Source: Onishia niordana
GTDB taxonomy: Bacteria > Pseudomonadota > Gammaproteobacteria > Pseudomonadales > Halomonadaceae
Reading direction: 5' to 3'
Length of the DNA stretch: 64,000 nt
Assembly (NCBI RefSeq): GCF_004798965.1
Contig: NZ_SDSD01000001.1
Span: 1 to 64,000, forward strand
Under the pieces are notes generated by a model. It was not told where the DNA came from, did no database searches, and saw only the letters and a list, made by a program, of their open reading frames with translations. This document shows positions 9,234 to 20,478 of this stretch, in pieces. The first letter of the stretch is position 1; each line of letters opens with the position of its first letter. Position numbers and translations under genes: made by a program.

Positions 9234-10592
9234 ATGAGTTCACCGATGGAAATCACGCCACTGCCCTACCGGCAGGACCCGCTGGGCTACTTCGCTCCCT
9301 TGCGCGAACGGCGCGGCGCTGTATTGCTGGACAGCGGGCGCCCTCAAGGCCCAGGCGGGCGCTATGACATCATGAGTGCTGAACCCTTAGCCCTGATGAG
9401 TGTCAGCCCCACTGGCGAGGTAAGCAGCGATAGCGACACACCACTACCCAGGGATCCGGTCGCCGCCCAGAAGGCACTGCTGTCTCAGCTTGACGTCGAG
9501 ACACCTGAGAGCCATCTGCCCTTCCTCGGCGGCCTAATCGGCTATTGGAGTTACGACTTCGGGCGCTGCCTGGAGCCAATCCACGGCAAGGCCACGGATG
9601 CAGTGGAGCTCCCGTGGAGTCGCGTCGGCCTCTATGACTGGGCGATCATTCAAGATCATGTCCGAGGCGAAAGCTTCCTGGTAGCCGACAAGAAACGGCG
9701 TGCCCAGGTGGAAGCGTGGCTTGCGATCGCACCGCCTACCATTACCCCTTTTACTATCACGGCCCCTTTTGCGGGCGAGCAGGACCGGAAGGGCTACGGT
9801 GAGCGTTTTCGCGCCGTGCAGCACTACATTCATGCTGGCGACTGCTACCAGATCAATCTGGCTCAGCGCTTCAGCGCCCCCTATCAGGGCGATTTATGGC
9901 AGGCCTACCTGAACCTGCGTGAGGCAACCCCCACGCCGTTCGCCGGCTACATGGCCTGGGATGACAAGGCGGTACTATCACTATCGCCGGAGCGGTTTCT
10001 GCAATGTCATCAAGGCCGTGTCGAGGCACGGCCGATCAAAGGCACTCGCCCGCGTGGCGAGACAGCCGAACAGGATGCGGCCCTGGCCAATGAGCTAAAG
10101 GCCAGTGCCAAGGATCGGGCCGAGAACGTGATGATCGTTGATTTGCTGCGCAACGACCTGGGGCGGTCTTGCGCGCCGGGTAGTGTCAAGGTGCCCCAGC
10201 TGTGCGGTTTGGAGAGCTACGCCAACGTACACCACCTGGTCAGTGTGGTTGAGGGTCGCCTAGCCAATGACCAAACCCCTCTCGACATCTTGGCGGCCGC
10301 CTTTCCCGGCGGCTCTATCACCGGCGCACCGAAGATCCGCGCCATGCAGATCATTGACGAGCTGGAGCCCAGTCGACGCAGCGTCTACTGCGGTAGCCTA
10401 GGCTATATCGACCACCGCGGACACATGGACACCTCGATCGCCATTCGCACCGCGGTCGCCAGTGCCGGACAGCTCCACCTCTGGGGCGGCGGTGGTCTGG
10501 TAGCAGACTCCGAGGAAAGCGCCGAATTCGCCGAGACGCTGGACAAGATCCGCCACCTGCTGACGGCCCTGAGCGATATTGCCCCCCAGTGA
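9234..10592 (+). CDS. pabB: aminodeoxychorismate synthase component I PabB
   Basis: Chorismate-binding enzyme of 452 aa that aminates chorismate to 4-amino-4-deoxychorismate for folate synthesis, using ammonia from a glutaminase partner. It has an N-terminal TrpE-like domain and a C-terminal chorismate-binding domain. The PIKGT motif with Lys269 separates it from anthranilate synthase: E. coli PabB has the equivalent reactive lysine, while the trpE here reads PIAGT. No pabA lies nearby, so TrpG may be its amidotransferase (inference). ATG 9234 has only a weak purine-rich upstream stretch; ATG 9246 is an alternative. Confidence 0.92.
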   Translation: MSSPMEITPLPYRQDPLGYFAPLRERRGAVLLDSGRPQGPGGRYDIMSAEPLALMSVSPTGEVSSDSDTPLPRDPVAAQKALLSQLDVETPESHLPFLGGLIGYWSYDFGRCLEPIHGKATDAVELPWSRVGLYDWAIIQDHVRGESFLVADKKRRAQVEAWLAIAPPTITPFTITAPFAGEQDRKGYGERFRAVQHYIHAGDCYQINLAQRFSAPYQGDLWQAYLNLREATPTPFAGYMAWDDKAVLSLSPERFLQCHQGRVEARPIKGTRPRGETAEQDAALANELKASAKDRAENVMIVDLLRNDLGRSCAPGSVKVPQLCGLESYANVHHLVSVVEGRLANDQTPLDILAAAFPGGSITGAPKIRAMQIIDELEPSRRSVYCGSLGYIDHRGHMDTSIAIRTAVASAGQLHLWGGGGLVADSEESAEFAETLDKIRHLLTALSDIAPQ

Positions 10593-10766
10593 GGCCATCG
10601 AGATCCCGGCTCTGATTAGCACCAAGGATTCTAACCATCCTCTAGGGGCAATCATTTCGCTATATAAGAACCGAACCAATGGGTATTGGGGCTCCAGACT
10701 GGCGATTTGCTAGGGTGGCGCCATCATCGGAATTTGACCGGTTCCCCATCATTTCAGGAGGCCCCC

Positions 10767-11387
10767 ATGGATTTTGACATCGACGCTATCAATCGCGACC
10801 TCAGCCACGACCCCGAGGCGCTGACGCGCTGGGCGCTGAGTCACAACAAACATGCTATTTGCACCACCAACTTCCGTCCCTTCGAGGCGGTGATCCTGCA
10901 CATGGTGTCTCAAATCCAGCCGGACATCCCTGTGGTCTGGATGGACTCGGGCTATAACACGGAAGCGACTTATCGCTTTGCCGACGACGTCATCAAGCGA
11001 CTGAATCTGAACCTGGTGAGCTACCTGCCCAAGCGGACCCGGGCCCATCGCGAAGCACTGGAAGGCGCCATGCCAACCATCGACGACCCGCGTCATGCCG
11101 CCTTCACGGAGGAGGTAAAACTGGAACCCTTCTCCCGTGCACTGCGCGAAATGGCCCCGCAGGTGTGGCTGACCGCCCTGCGCGCCGAAGACACCCCCGA
11201 GCGGGCCAAGATGCAGCCGGTATCGGTCAACGACGATGGGCTGATTAAGGTCGCCCCAGTGCTGAACTGGAGTGCCAAGGACATGTATGACTACCTAGTA
11301 AAGCACGACCTGCCCAACAACTTTGACTATTTCGACCCCACCAAGGTAGAAGACAAGCGCGAGTGCGGGCTACACCTTCAGCACTGA
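10767..11387 (+). CDS. cysH: phosphoadenylyl-sulfate reductase CysH
   Basis: PAPS-reductase family protein of 206 aa, reducing PAPS to sulfite with thioredoxin in assimilatory sulfate reduction. The catalytic ECGLH motif with Cys200 sits seven residues from the C-terminus. The paired CC...CxxC cysteines of Fe-S APS reductases are absent, which favours PAPS as substrate. ATG 10767 follows CAGGAGG; an upstream frame start at 10686 has no such site. It is somewhat shorter than E. coli CysH (244 aa) at the N-terminus. It converges with cysB, and trxA, whose product type is the usual reductant, is nearby. Confidence 0.9.
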   Translation: MDFDIDAINRDLSHDPEALTRWALSHNKHAICTTNFRPFEAVILHMVSQIQPDIPVVWMDSGYNTEATYRFADDVIKRLNLNLVSYLPKRTRAHREALEGAMPTIDDPRHAAFTEEVKLEPFSRALREMAPQVWLTALRAEDTPERAKMQPVSVNDDGLIKVAPVLNWSAKDMYDYLVKHDLPNNFDYFDPTKVEDKRECGLHLQH

Positions 11388-11423
11388 CCCGCCAAGCGCG
11401 TCAAGGCGACAGACAGATCCAAG

Positions 11424-11458
11424 AAGGCCCCGGCAGCACAAGCTATCGGGGCCTTTCT
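11424..11458. terminator. terminator between cysH and cysB
   Basis: Nine-bp GC-rich stem AAGGCCCCG/CGGGGCCTT (11424-11432, 11447-11455) followed by TTTCTGT. It lies between the convergent cysH and cysB stops and could serve both strands. Confidence 0.85.
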
Positions 11459-11493
11459 GTATTTAGCTGACGAAGATGATCGACGCTGGTAAC

Positions 11494-12578
<1,085 letters not shown>

Positions 12579-12740
12579 TAAAAAAGCTCCACGAGAGCCC
12601 GGTGGCTAGGCCAGATTATTGCATCTGACTATCGGTGTGATTGTGGATCGGGCATTTGCCAGCGGCCCTGGCGGCCGCTACCATCTGCCGACTACGCTTA
12701 AGAAGCGCGCGTTCAACGCGTAATGCAATGGGAGAATTAC

Positions 12741-13064
12741 ATGGCCAACAACGTCGATGTCACCACCGCCAATTTCGAGCAGGAAGTTCTCAAGTCCGAC
12801 AAGCCGGTACTGCTGAAGTTCTGGGCACCTTGGTGCGGCCCCTGCAAGATGATGGCACCGGTAGTGGACGAAGTCGCCGATGAGCGTGCCGACAATGTGA
12901 AGGTCGTGAGCGTGAACGTAGACGATGCGCCCGATATTGCCTCTGAGCACGGCGTGCGCGGTGTTCCCACCGTGATGCTATTCAAGTCTGGCGCCAAGGT
13001 GGCCTCGCTGGTAGGAGCTCAGTCCAAGTCTCAGCTAGCGCAGTTTCTCGATCAGAACGCCTGA
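12741..13064 (+). CDS. trxA: thioredoxin
   Basis: Thioredoxin of 107 aa with the active site WCGPC; Cys32 and Cys35 keep exactly the E. coli numbering. The cis-proline loop (GVPTVMLF) follows near residue 75. It reduces protein disulfides and donates electrons to ribonucleotide reductase and PAPS reductase. ATG 12741 follows GGGAGA; the frame opens 18 nt earlier without support. It is monocistronic, convergent with the perM-like gene, with a hairpin 30 nt downstream. Confidence 0.96.
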   Translation: MANNVDVTTANFEQEVLKSDKPVLLKFWAPWCGPCKMMAPVVDEVADERADNVKVVSVNVDDAPDIASEHGVRGVPTVMLFKSGAKVASLVGAQSKSQLAQFLDQNA

Positions 13065-13093
13065 TCGCGGGCCAAGCCCTACCGTCTGATCCT

Positions 13094-13126
13094 CAACGCC
13101 CTGGCCTTGCCGGGGCGTTGGCGTTT
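13094..13126. terminator. hairpin downstream of trxA
   Basis: Eight-bp stem CAACGCCC/GGGCGTTG (13094-13101, 13113-13120) between trxA and the convergent permease gene. The T-tail is poor (GCGTTTGG), so termination strength is uncertain. Confidence 0.6.
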
Positions 13127-13224
13127 GGATACCTGGTTTCAATCTGGGTAGCTGATTTCGTGTGCTTTCACCAAACGCCGCCTTTTTCAGTCTCATCCTT
13201 AGGAGCTACTCCCTGACGCAATAT

Positions 13225-14322
13225 TCATGAGTCGACCGATGAGGCCTTTTTTTCTTCTTGCGGCACCACCGGGCGCTCGTGCCCCGGCCCTAGCAGACGA
13301 GCCATCCAGCGGGTCTGAGGGTGACTATCGAGCGCAATTTTCAGCGTCATCGTCAACAACACGGACAGCAACAACCCCGCCGTTCCTAGTATCCAGCCCC
13401 AGACCACCAGCGACAGGAAAGCCACGAAGGTCGACAGACCCAGCGCTCTCCCCATCACTCTCGGCTCGACAAGGTTCCCCATCACAAAATTGATGCCGAG
13501 AAAGCTCCCCGCCAGTAGCGCCGCCGGAAATATCCCGCCCTGAGGCGACACCAGCAATAATAGTACTGGCGGAATCGCCGCCAATACTGAGCCGATGTTG
13601 GGAATATAATTGAGCCCAAAGGCCAGCGTTGCCCATAGCAGCGGAAAATCGACGCCGAGTATCTTGCAAGACAGCCATACCAGCACGCCCGTCACCAGAC
13701 TGATAAGCGTCTTGACTGCCAGATACCGCTTGAGGGTCAGGCTGAACTCATTGAAACGCTGCAAGCTTGGTGCCGGATTCATCAACGCCTGGGACACTTT
13801 CTGCCGAAAGTTGAGGGTCTCGAAGAGCAGGAAGATGACCAGCAGCGCCACGATGAGGCTTTGCATCAAGATGTTGCCGACTTCTCCCAGCAGCGCCGGA
13901 ATCAACTGGGTCGCCTTGGTCGGGTCCAGCCATTCGGAGAAACGCTCGGGACGAATCGACACCCCCATGCCCGCCAGCCAGTTGAGAATACTCAGGTAAT
14001 GATCATAGAGTTGTGACTCAAGCCCAGGCAGTGCCTCGGTAAAGGTCGTCACGCTATTGACCAACAACAGACCGAGTAGACTCAGTAGCAAGCCAATCAC
14101 CATCAAGGTCAGCCACACCGACAACCGCAAACCGACCCCGAGACGGTGCAGCCAGTGCACCGGTGATGTGCATATCACGGCGATGAAAAGCGACAGCAGA
14201 AGGGGGACCAACAGACTAGAGCCTAGCTTCATGCCACCGATAATGACCACCAGGGCAGCCAGCGCCAGCGTCAGATTGAGCGGAATGGTCCTTGCCGCCT
14301 CGTCGAGATCCTCGTCGTTCAT
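13225..14322 (-). CDS. AI-2E family (PerM-like) membrane protein
   Basis: AI-2E/PerM family protein of 365 aa with about seven to eight hydrophobic segments. Two form an N-terminal pair (residues 15-70), and one cluster after a soluble middle part includes LLVIFLLFETL and the conserved LNYIPNIGSVLA block. Members export small solutes or act as Na+/H+ antiporters; the substrate here cannot be read. ATG 14322 was chosen (AAGGG upstream); the frame extends to 14382 but that region is charged and leader-like. It is divergent from the SIMPL-domain gene and may share its promoter region. Confidence 0.8.
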   Translation of the reverse strand: MNDEDLDEAARTIPLNLTLALAALVVIIGGMKLGSSLLVPLLLSLFIAVICTSPVHWLHRLGVGLRLSVWLTLMVIGLLLSLLGLLLVNSVTTFTEALPGLESQLYDHYLSILNWLAGMGVSIRPERFSEWLDPTKATQLIPALLGEVGNILMQSLIVALLVIFLLFETLNFRQKVSQALMNPAPSLQRFNEFSLTLKRYLAVKTLISLVTGVLVWLSCKILGVDFPLLWATLAFGLNYIPNIGSVLAAIPPVLLLLVSPQGGIFPAALLAGSFLGINFVMGNLVEPRVMGRALGLSTFVAFLSLVVWGWILGTAGLLLSVLLTMTLKIALDSHPQTRWMARLLGPGHERPVVPQEEKKASSVDS

Positions 14323-14432
14323 GGGCCCTTCCCTGGAATCGCGTATGCTGAATGATGAATGAAGTTTACCGACTCGCCACACCCTTTACACAATCGTTGG
14401 GTAAAATGTCGCTCAAACTACACGGAGGTTGC

Positions 14433-15287
14433 ATGTTTTCTCTATTAGCCAAGCAAACCCTGACAGGCCAGCATTCACTGCGCCAGCGGCTGTCTCAACA
14501 TCGAAGCTCACCTATGGCGGTTGGCGTAAGCCTGCTGCTGGCGGCGTGCCTATCAATCAGCGCCACCGCCGAAGCCCAGCAACCGGCTGCTCAGCAGTCA
14601 CTTGAGCGACGACTCGAAGTCTCGGCTCAGCATACGCTTGACGTCGCTCCGGACATGGCCACTCTGAACGCTCGGCTGTGGGAACGCACCCCGGCGCGCG
14701 CCACCGATGCGGCACGCGAGGCCGACCCAGAGGCACTCAAGGAAGCCCGCGCGCGGTTGGAGGACCGCATGGGCAAGCTGATTCGCGCCCTTGAACAGCA
14801 AGGCCTAGCCCGAGAGGCCATTCAGGCAGGCTCACTGTCCGTGCAACCGAACTACGTACAAGGCCCCGTCAATGCTGAGGGTCAGCCTGAGCGACAAGTA
14901 CGCACCCAACTGACGCGCCCCATCACCTTGACCCTTGATGATCTCGATGCCCTGCCCGACCTTCTCGATGCCTTGACCCATGCAGGCGTCGACTCCCTGG
15001 ACGGCGTTAGCTATGACCTCAAGGATCGCCGCGCGGCAAGCGATAAGGCGCTTGCGCTCGCCATCGACCGGGCCAAGGACAAGGCGGCGCTGATGGCCGA
15101 GCGCCTGGATATCAATCTCGGGCGTGTACTGCTGGTTCAGGAAACTCAAATGCCGCGTTTCCAGCCACAGATGATGATGCGAAGCGCCGACGCTGCATCC
15201 AAGGAGATGACCTCGGAGTATCGCCCGGGCCAGATCGAGATAGAGGCCGAGGTGGCGATTCACTGGACCATCGCAGACACGCCATGA
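14433..15287 (+). CDS. secreted SIMPL-domain (DUF541) protein
   Basis: SIMPL/DUF541 protein of 284 aa, probably periplasmic. A long N-terminal basic region is followed by a hydrophobic core (AVGVSLLLAACLSISATAEA), giving a signal peptide cleaved near residue 48; ATG 14515 would give a conventional short one. The family fold starts at the ERRLEVSAQHTLDVAPDMA segment. Related proteins (E. coli YggE) reduce oxidative stress by an unknown mechanism. ATG 14433 follows ACGGAGG, which decides the start. It converges with serS across a strong terminator. Confidence 0.8.
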   Translation: MFSLLAKQTLTGQHSLRQRLSQHRSSPMAVGVSLLLAACLSISATAEAQQPAAQQSLERRLEVSAQHTLDVAPDMATLNARLWERTPARATDAAREADPEALKEARARLEDRMGKLIRALEQQGLAREAIQAGSLSVQPNYVQGPVNAEGQPERQVRTQLTRPITLTLDDLDALPDLLDALTHAGVDSLDGVSYDLKDRRAASDKALALAIDRAKDKAALMAERLDINLGRVLLVQETQMPRFQPQMMMRSADAASKEMTSEYRPGQIEIEAEVAIHWTIADTP

Positions 15288-15318
15288 CGTGATCAAACGT
15301 CCGAACGCCCGAGCGCAG

Positions 15319-15352
15319 AAGGCCCCGACGGATAATCCGTCGGGGCCTTTGC
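15319..15352. terminator. bidirectional terminator between SIMPL gene and serS
   Basis: Perfect 14-bp stem (15319-15332 and 15336-15349) with a TAA loop, starting AAGGCCCCG and ending CGGGGCCTT plus T. It serves both convergent genes. Confidence 0.9.
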
Positions 15353-15430
15353 AGTCTGATCATCGGCGAGGCAAGACGTACCTCAGGAGAAATCACCTGT
15401 CCAGAGGTGGGCGAACGACATCTAACGCCC

Positions 15431-16783
<1,353 letters not shown>

Positions 16784-16919
16784 TCACCACGCCGGCGCCG
16801 GCGTGCACCTCCCGGCAGGCTGCGGTAAAGTGGTCATATCCCCTTATTACTGCCCTCGCCAGGACATCGATGGCGATGTCCGCCGGCCAGCGCAGCGATC
16901 CACGGTCTTATAGCGCCTC

Positions 16920-19900
16920 ATGATTGCACAACTGGACAGCCTTGCTCGACTCGACGCCGACTACCTGCACTTTCTCAAGGCCCTGCGGGCCGAGGGATTC
17001 GACGGCGAGATCACCCCTGATTATGCCAACCGCACGGTGCTGGCCACCGACAACTCGATCTATCAGCGCCTGCCCCAGGCGGTGCTCTACCCCCGCCACG
17101 CCGAGGATCTAGAGCGCATCGCCCGCCTCGCCGGCCAGGAGACGCATCGCAAAATAGTGCTGACGCCTCGCGGCGGCGGCACCGGCACCAACGGCCAGTC
17201 GCTGACCGATGGCTTGGTGATCGATGTTTCGAAGCACATGAACGCCATTCTCGACATCGACGTAGAACGGCGCCAGGTGCGCGTGCAGGCAGGCGTGGTC
17301 AAGGACCAGCTCAATGCCGCCCTGAAGCCCCATGGGCTGTTCTTTGCCCCTGAGCTATCAACCTCCAACCGCGCGACCATCGGTGGCATGATCTCGACCG
17401 ATGCCAGCGGCCAGGGTAGCTGCGAGTATGGCAAGACCCGTGATCACGTCCTCGAGCTCGACAGCGTACTGTTGGGCGGCGAGCGCCTTACCAGTCAACC
17501 ACTCGACGCCAAGGCGCTCGAGGGGGCGTGCGAGCGTGACGATCGGGTCGGCGAGGTCCATCGTACGGCCCGCATGATCATCGACACTCAGGCCGGGCTG
17601 ATTGAGGCCAAGTTCCCCAAGCTCAATCGCTGCCTGACCGGCTATGACCTGGCACACCTGTACACCGATGAGCACCAATTCGACCTCAACAGCGTATTGT
17701 GCGGTTCAGAGGGCTCGCTTGGCTTCCTCAACGAGGCCGTCCTCAATGTCCTGCCGATCCCCAAGCACTCGACGCTGGTCAATGTACGCTATTCGAGTTT
17801 CATGGATGCCCTGCGCGATGCCAAGGCGTTGATGGGCTCATCACAAGATCAGCCGCAGGCGCTCGACTCTTCATCAGACCAGCCGCAGGCGCTGCGCCCC
17901 ACCTCCATAGAGACCGTCGACGACAAGGTGCTGGGCCTGGCGCAGCAGGACTTCGTGTGGGACAGCGTGGCGGAATTCTTCCCGGCCACCACTGGCGCGC
18001 TTAGGGCAGGCAATCATGAAGACCAGGCCGACGACCAAGCCGAAGACGGTACGGCGGTGGCGACGCGCATCGAAACATCGATTCGCGGCATCAATCTGAT
18101 CGAGTTCAACGCCGATGATGCCGAGGCACTCGAGGCGCGCATCGCCGATTTCACCCGTCACCTGGAGGCGGACGATAGCGTCGAGCGGCTGGGCTACACC
18201 CTGGCCGAGGGCCATGAGCAGATCCAGCGCGTCTATGCGATGCGCAAGCGGGCAGTGGGCCTGCTCGGCAACGTCCAGGGCGAGAAGCGCCCGATTCCCT
18301 TCGTCGAAGACACTGCGGTGCCACCGGAGCATCTGGCCGACTATATCGCCGAATTCCGTGCCGTCCTCGACGCCCACGAACTTGCCTATGGCATGTTCGG
18401 CCACGTTGATGCCGGCGTGCTGCATGTGCGGCCGGCCATCGACATGAAGGACCCGGCCCAGGAGGCGCTGATCCGGAAGATTTCGGATGAGGTCGCCGAG
18501 CTGACCCACAAGTATCACGGTCTCTTGTGGGGCGAACACGGCAAGGGGGTGCGCTCCGAATACGCGCCCAAGTTCTTCGGCGAGCTCTATCCGAGCCTGC
18601 AACGGCTGAAGGCCGCCTTCGATCCGTATAACCAGCTCAATCCGGGCAAGATCGCCACCCCTCTCGCGGCAGAAGATGCTGAAGAGAAGGAGGCGGGCGA
18701 CAGCGAGCAGACGGTGAAATGGGTCGATCCGGGGCTGCTGGCCATCGACGGGGTGCCAACACGAGGCCAGCACGATCGACAGATCGATGAGCGGGTCTGG
18801 CAGTCCCATGCCGCAGCGGTCTACTGCAACGGCAATGGCGCCTGCTACAACTACGATCCCGACGACGCCATGTGCCCGTCCTTTAAGGCGACCCGCGAGC
18901 GAGTCCAGTCGCCCAAGGGCCGCGCTAGCTTGATGCGGGAATGGCTACGCCTGCAGGGGCGCGCCGGCACCGATGTAGTGGAAGAGTCAAAACAGAAGAA
19001 AGCCGCGGGCCTTTGGGGCTTCGTCCGCGACTTCCCGGCCCGGGCCCGTAACACCTGGGCCAAGCGCCGCGGCGAGGAAGACTTTTCCCATGAGGTCTAT
19101 GACGCCATGGCGGGCTGCCTGGCGTGCAAGTCCTGCGCTGGCCAATGCCCGATCAAGGTCAACGTGCCGGAATTTCGCTCCCAGTTCCTAGAGATCTATC
19201 ACGGCCGCTATCTGCGTGCGCCACGGGATTACGTCATAGGCGGCCTGGAATTTGTCGTGCCCTATCTCGCGCCGCTAGCACCACTCTACAATGCAGCACT
19301 CAACAACCGCCTGGTGGATCGTCTGTTATCTGGCCCCATTGGCATGGTCGATAGCCCCAAGCTGTCCCGAGCGAGTCTAAAGAAGCAACTCAAGGCCTGG
19401 GGCGTGGCAGAGGCCACTCCGACGTCGCTTGGCCTGCTCACCGACACGCAAAAGGCCAACAGCGTGGTTCTGGTCCAGGACGCATTTACCAGCTACTTCG
19501 AATCCAAGCTGGTCATGGACGTAGTCGAATTACTGTCGCGGCTCGACGTTAAGGTCTTCGTCGCGCCCTTCTCCCCCAACGGCAAGCCGCTCAACGTGCA
19601 GGGTTTCCTCGGCGCCTTCGAGCGCACGGCAGAACGTCAGGCCAAGAAGCTCCAGAGCCTGGCAAGCTTCGGCGTGCCGCTGGTCGGTATCGACCCGGCG
19701 ATGACGCTGACCTATCGCCAGGAATACATCAAAGCCCTGGGACCGGATGCGGTGCCCGAGGTATTGATGCTGCAGGAGTGGCTGGTGTCACTGGGCAAAC
19801 GCCTCAAGCCCCGTGGCGTCACACTCAGCGATCCGGGGTTCAAGCTGCTCGCCCACTGCACCGAAAAGACCAACGCACCGGGCTCGCCCAAGGCCTGGCA

Positions 19901-20168
19901 GCAGGTCTTTGCCAGTTTCGGGCTGCAACTCGAGGTGCTGTCGAGCGGCTGCTGTGGCATGTCCGGTACCTACGGCCACGAGGCGCGAAACCTCGAGACC
20001 TCAAAAACCATCTATGCGCAGTCCTGGCAGCCCAAGGTGGAAGATTCCGACAACGCCGGCCGCCTGCTGGCGACCGGCTACTCCTGCCGCAGCCAGGCCA
20101 AGCGTCTGTCCGACACTGCGCTTGCTCACCCACTGCAAGGCCTGCTCGAAACGCTGCGCAGCGCCTGA
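16920..20168 (+). CDS. ydiJ: giant FAD/Fe-S oxidoreductase, YdiJ type (D-2-hydroxyglutarate dehydrogenase)
   Basis: Fused flavin/iron-sulfur enzyme of 1082 aa (E. coli YdiJ 1018). In order: FAD-binding PCMH domain with PRGGGTGTNGQSL (83-95), FAD-linked oxidase C-terminal domain with the EHGKGVRSEY motif, a ferredoxin-like segment with CLACKSCAGQCP (about 733-744), and a C-terminal CCG domain with SGCCGMSGTYG (near 1010). YdiJ oxidises D-2-hydroxyglutarate to 2-oxoglutarate. It is about 60 aa longer than E. coli YdiJ, at least partly through two polar insertions: a tandem DQPQAL repeat (307-326) and an acidic stretch near 362-375. The upstream region lacks a strong ribosome site. Confidence 0.88.
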   Translation: MIAQLDSLARLDADYLHFLKALRAEGFDGEITPDYANRTVLATDNSIYQRLPQAVLYPRHAEDLERIARLAGQETHRKIVLTPRGGGTGTNGQSLTDGLVIDVSKHMNAILDIDVERRQVRVQAGVVKDQLNAALKPHGLFFAPELSTSNRATIGGMISTDASGQGSCEYGKTRDHVLELDSVLLGGERLTSQPLDAKALEGACERDDRVGEVHRTARMIIDTQAGLIEAKFPKLNRCLTGYDLAHLYTDEHQFDLNSVLCGSEGSLGFLNEAVLNVLPIPKHSTLVNVRYSSFMDALRDAKALMGSSQDQPQALDSSSDQPQALRPTSIETVDDKVLGLAQQDFVWDSVAEFFPATTGALRAGNHEDQADDQAEDGTAVATRIETSIRGINLIEFNADDAEALEARIADFTRHLEADDSVERLGYTLAEGHEQIQRVYAMRKRAVGLLGNVQGEKRPIPFVEDTAVPPEHLADYIAEFRAVLDAHELAYGMFGHVDAGVLHVRPAIDMKDPAQEALIRKISDEVAELTHKYHGLLWGEHGKGVRSEYAPKFFGELYPSLQRLKAAFDPYNQLNPGKIATPLAAEDAEEKEAGDSEQTVKWVDPGLLAIDGVPTRGQHDRQIDERVWQSHAAAVYCNGNGACYNYDPDDAMCPSFKATRERVQSPKGRASLMREWLRLQGRAGTDVVEESKQKKAAGLWGFVRDFPARARNTWAKRRGEEDFSHEVYDAMAGCLACKSCAGQCPIKVNVPEFRSQFLEIYHGRYLRAPRDYVIGGLEFVVPYLAPLAPLYNAALNNRLVDRLLSGPIGMVDSPKLSRASLKKQLKAWGVAEATPTSLGLLTDTQKANSVVLVQDAFTSYFESKLVMDVVELLSRLDVKVFVAPFSPNGKPLNVQGFLGAFERTAERQAKKLQSLASFGVPLVGIDPAMTLTYRQEYIKALGPDAVPEVLMLQEWLVSLGKRLKPRGVTLSDPGFKLLAHCTEKTNAPGSPKAWQQVFASFGLQLEVLSSGCCGMSGTYGHEARNLETSKTIYAQSWQPKVEDSDNAGRLLATGYSCRSQAKRLSDTALAHPLQGLLETLRSA
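17838..17893 (+). repeat. in-frame tandem repeat inside the YdiJ gene
   Basis: Two copies of a 30-nt unit sharing CAGCCGCAGGCGCT encode DQPQAL twice, in a loop between conserved blocks. It looks like a recent in-frame duplication that leaves the frame open. Confidence 0.7.
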
Positions 20169-20478
20169 TAGCTAGGCCTACCCTGGCAGCACGGGTCGTG
20201 TCAGGGTAGGCCTATAGCAAGCCCCCATAAGTCCGGACAGCTCTGCAAGCTCAGACACGCGCATTCCCACAGCCCTGTAAGTCGTGAACACGACAGCCTT
20301 GGCATGACCTCGTGCGTATCATTGGGTTCAAAGCGAGCTAGCTGATGCGGGATCCCCTGTCTCCGAGTGAGGCGCTAGCGTCATTGTCACCAGAACACGT
20401 CGAACCCGATTAGGGTTTGCATGTGTCCTGCCACACAGATAGGCTTCGCGGCTTTCTGAAACTCACCGGAGCATCCTC
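20169..20478. other. 310-nt gap between ydiJ and the antiporter
   Basis: It holds the hairpin at 20173-20214 just after ydiJ and an unremarkable leader before the antiporter. No tRNA, known riboswitch or open frame with coding character was recognised. A small-ion-responsive leader before an antiporter is conceivable, but I see no match to a known class. Confidence 0.5.
20173..20214 (+). terminator. hairpin terminator after ydiJ
   Basis: Perfect 13-bp stem TAGGCCTACCCTG/CAGGGTAGGCCTA (20173-20185, 20202-20214) with a 16-nt loop, five bases after the ydiJ stop. There is no T-run, so it may be a 3' stability element. Confidence 0.6.

Noticed and set aside
20215-20478. riboswitch in the antiporter leader
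   Set aside because: No known aptamer core could be recognised; the stretch has only scattered short complementarities.
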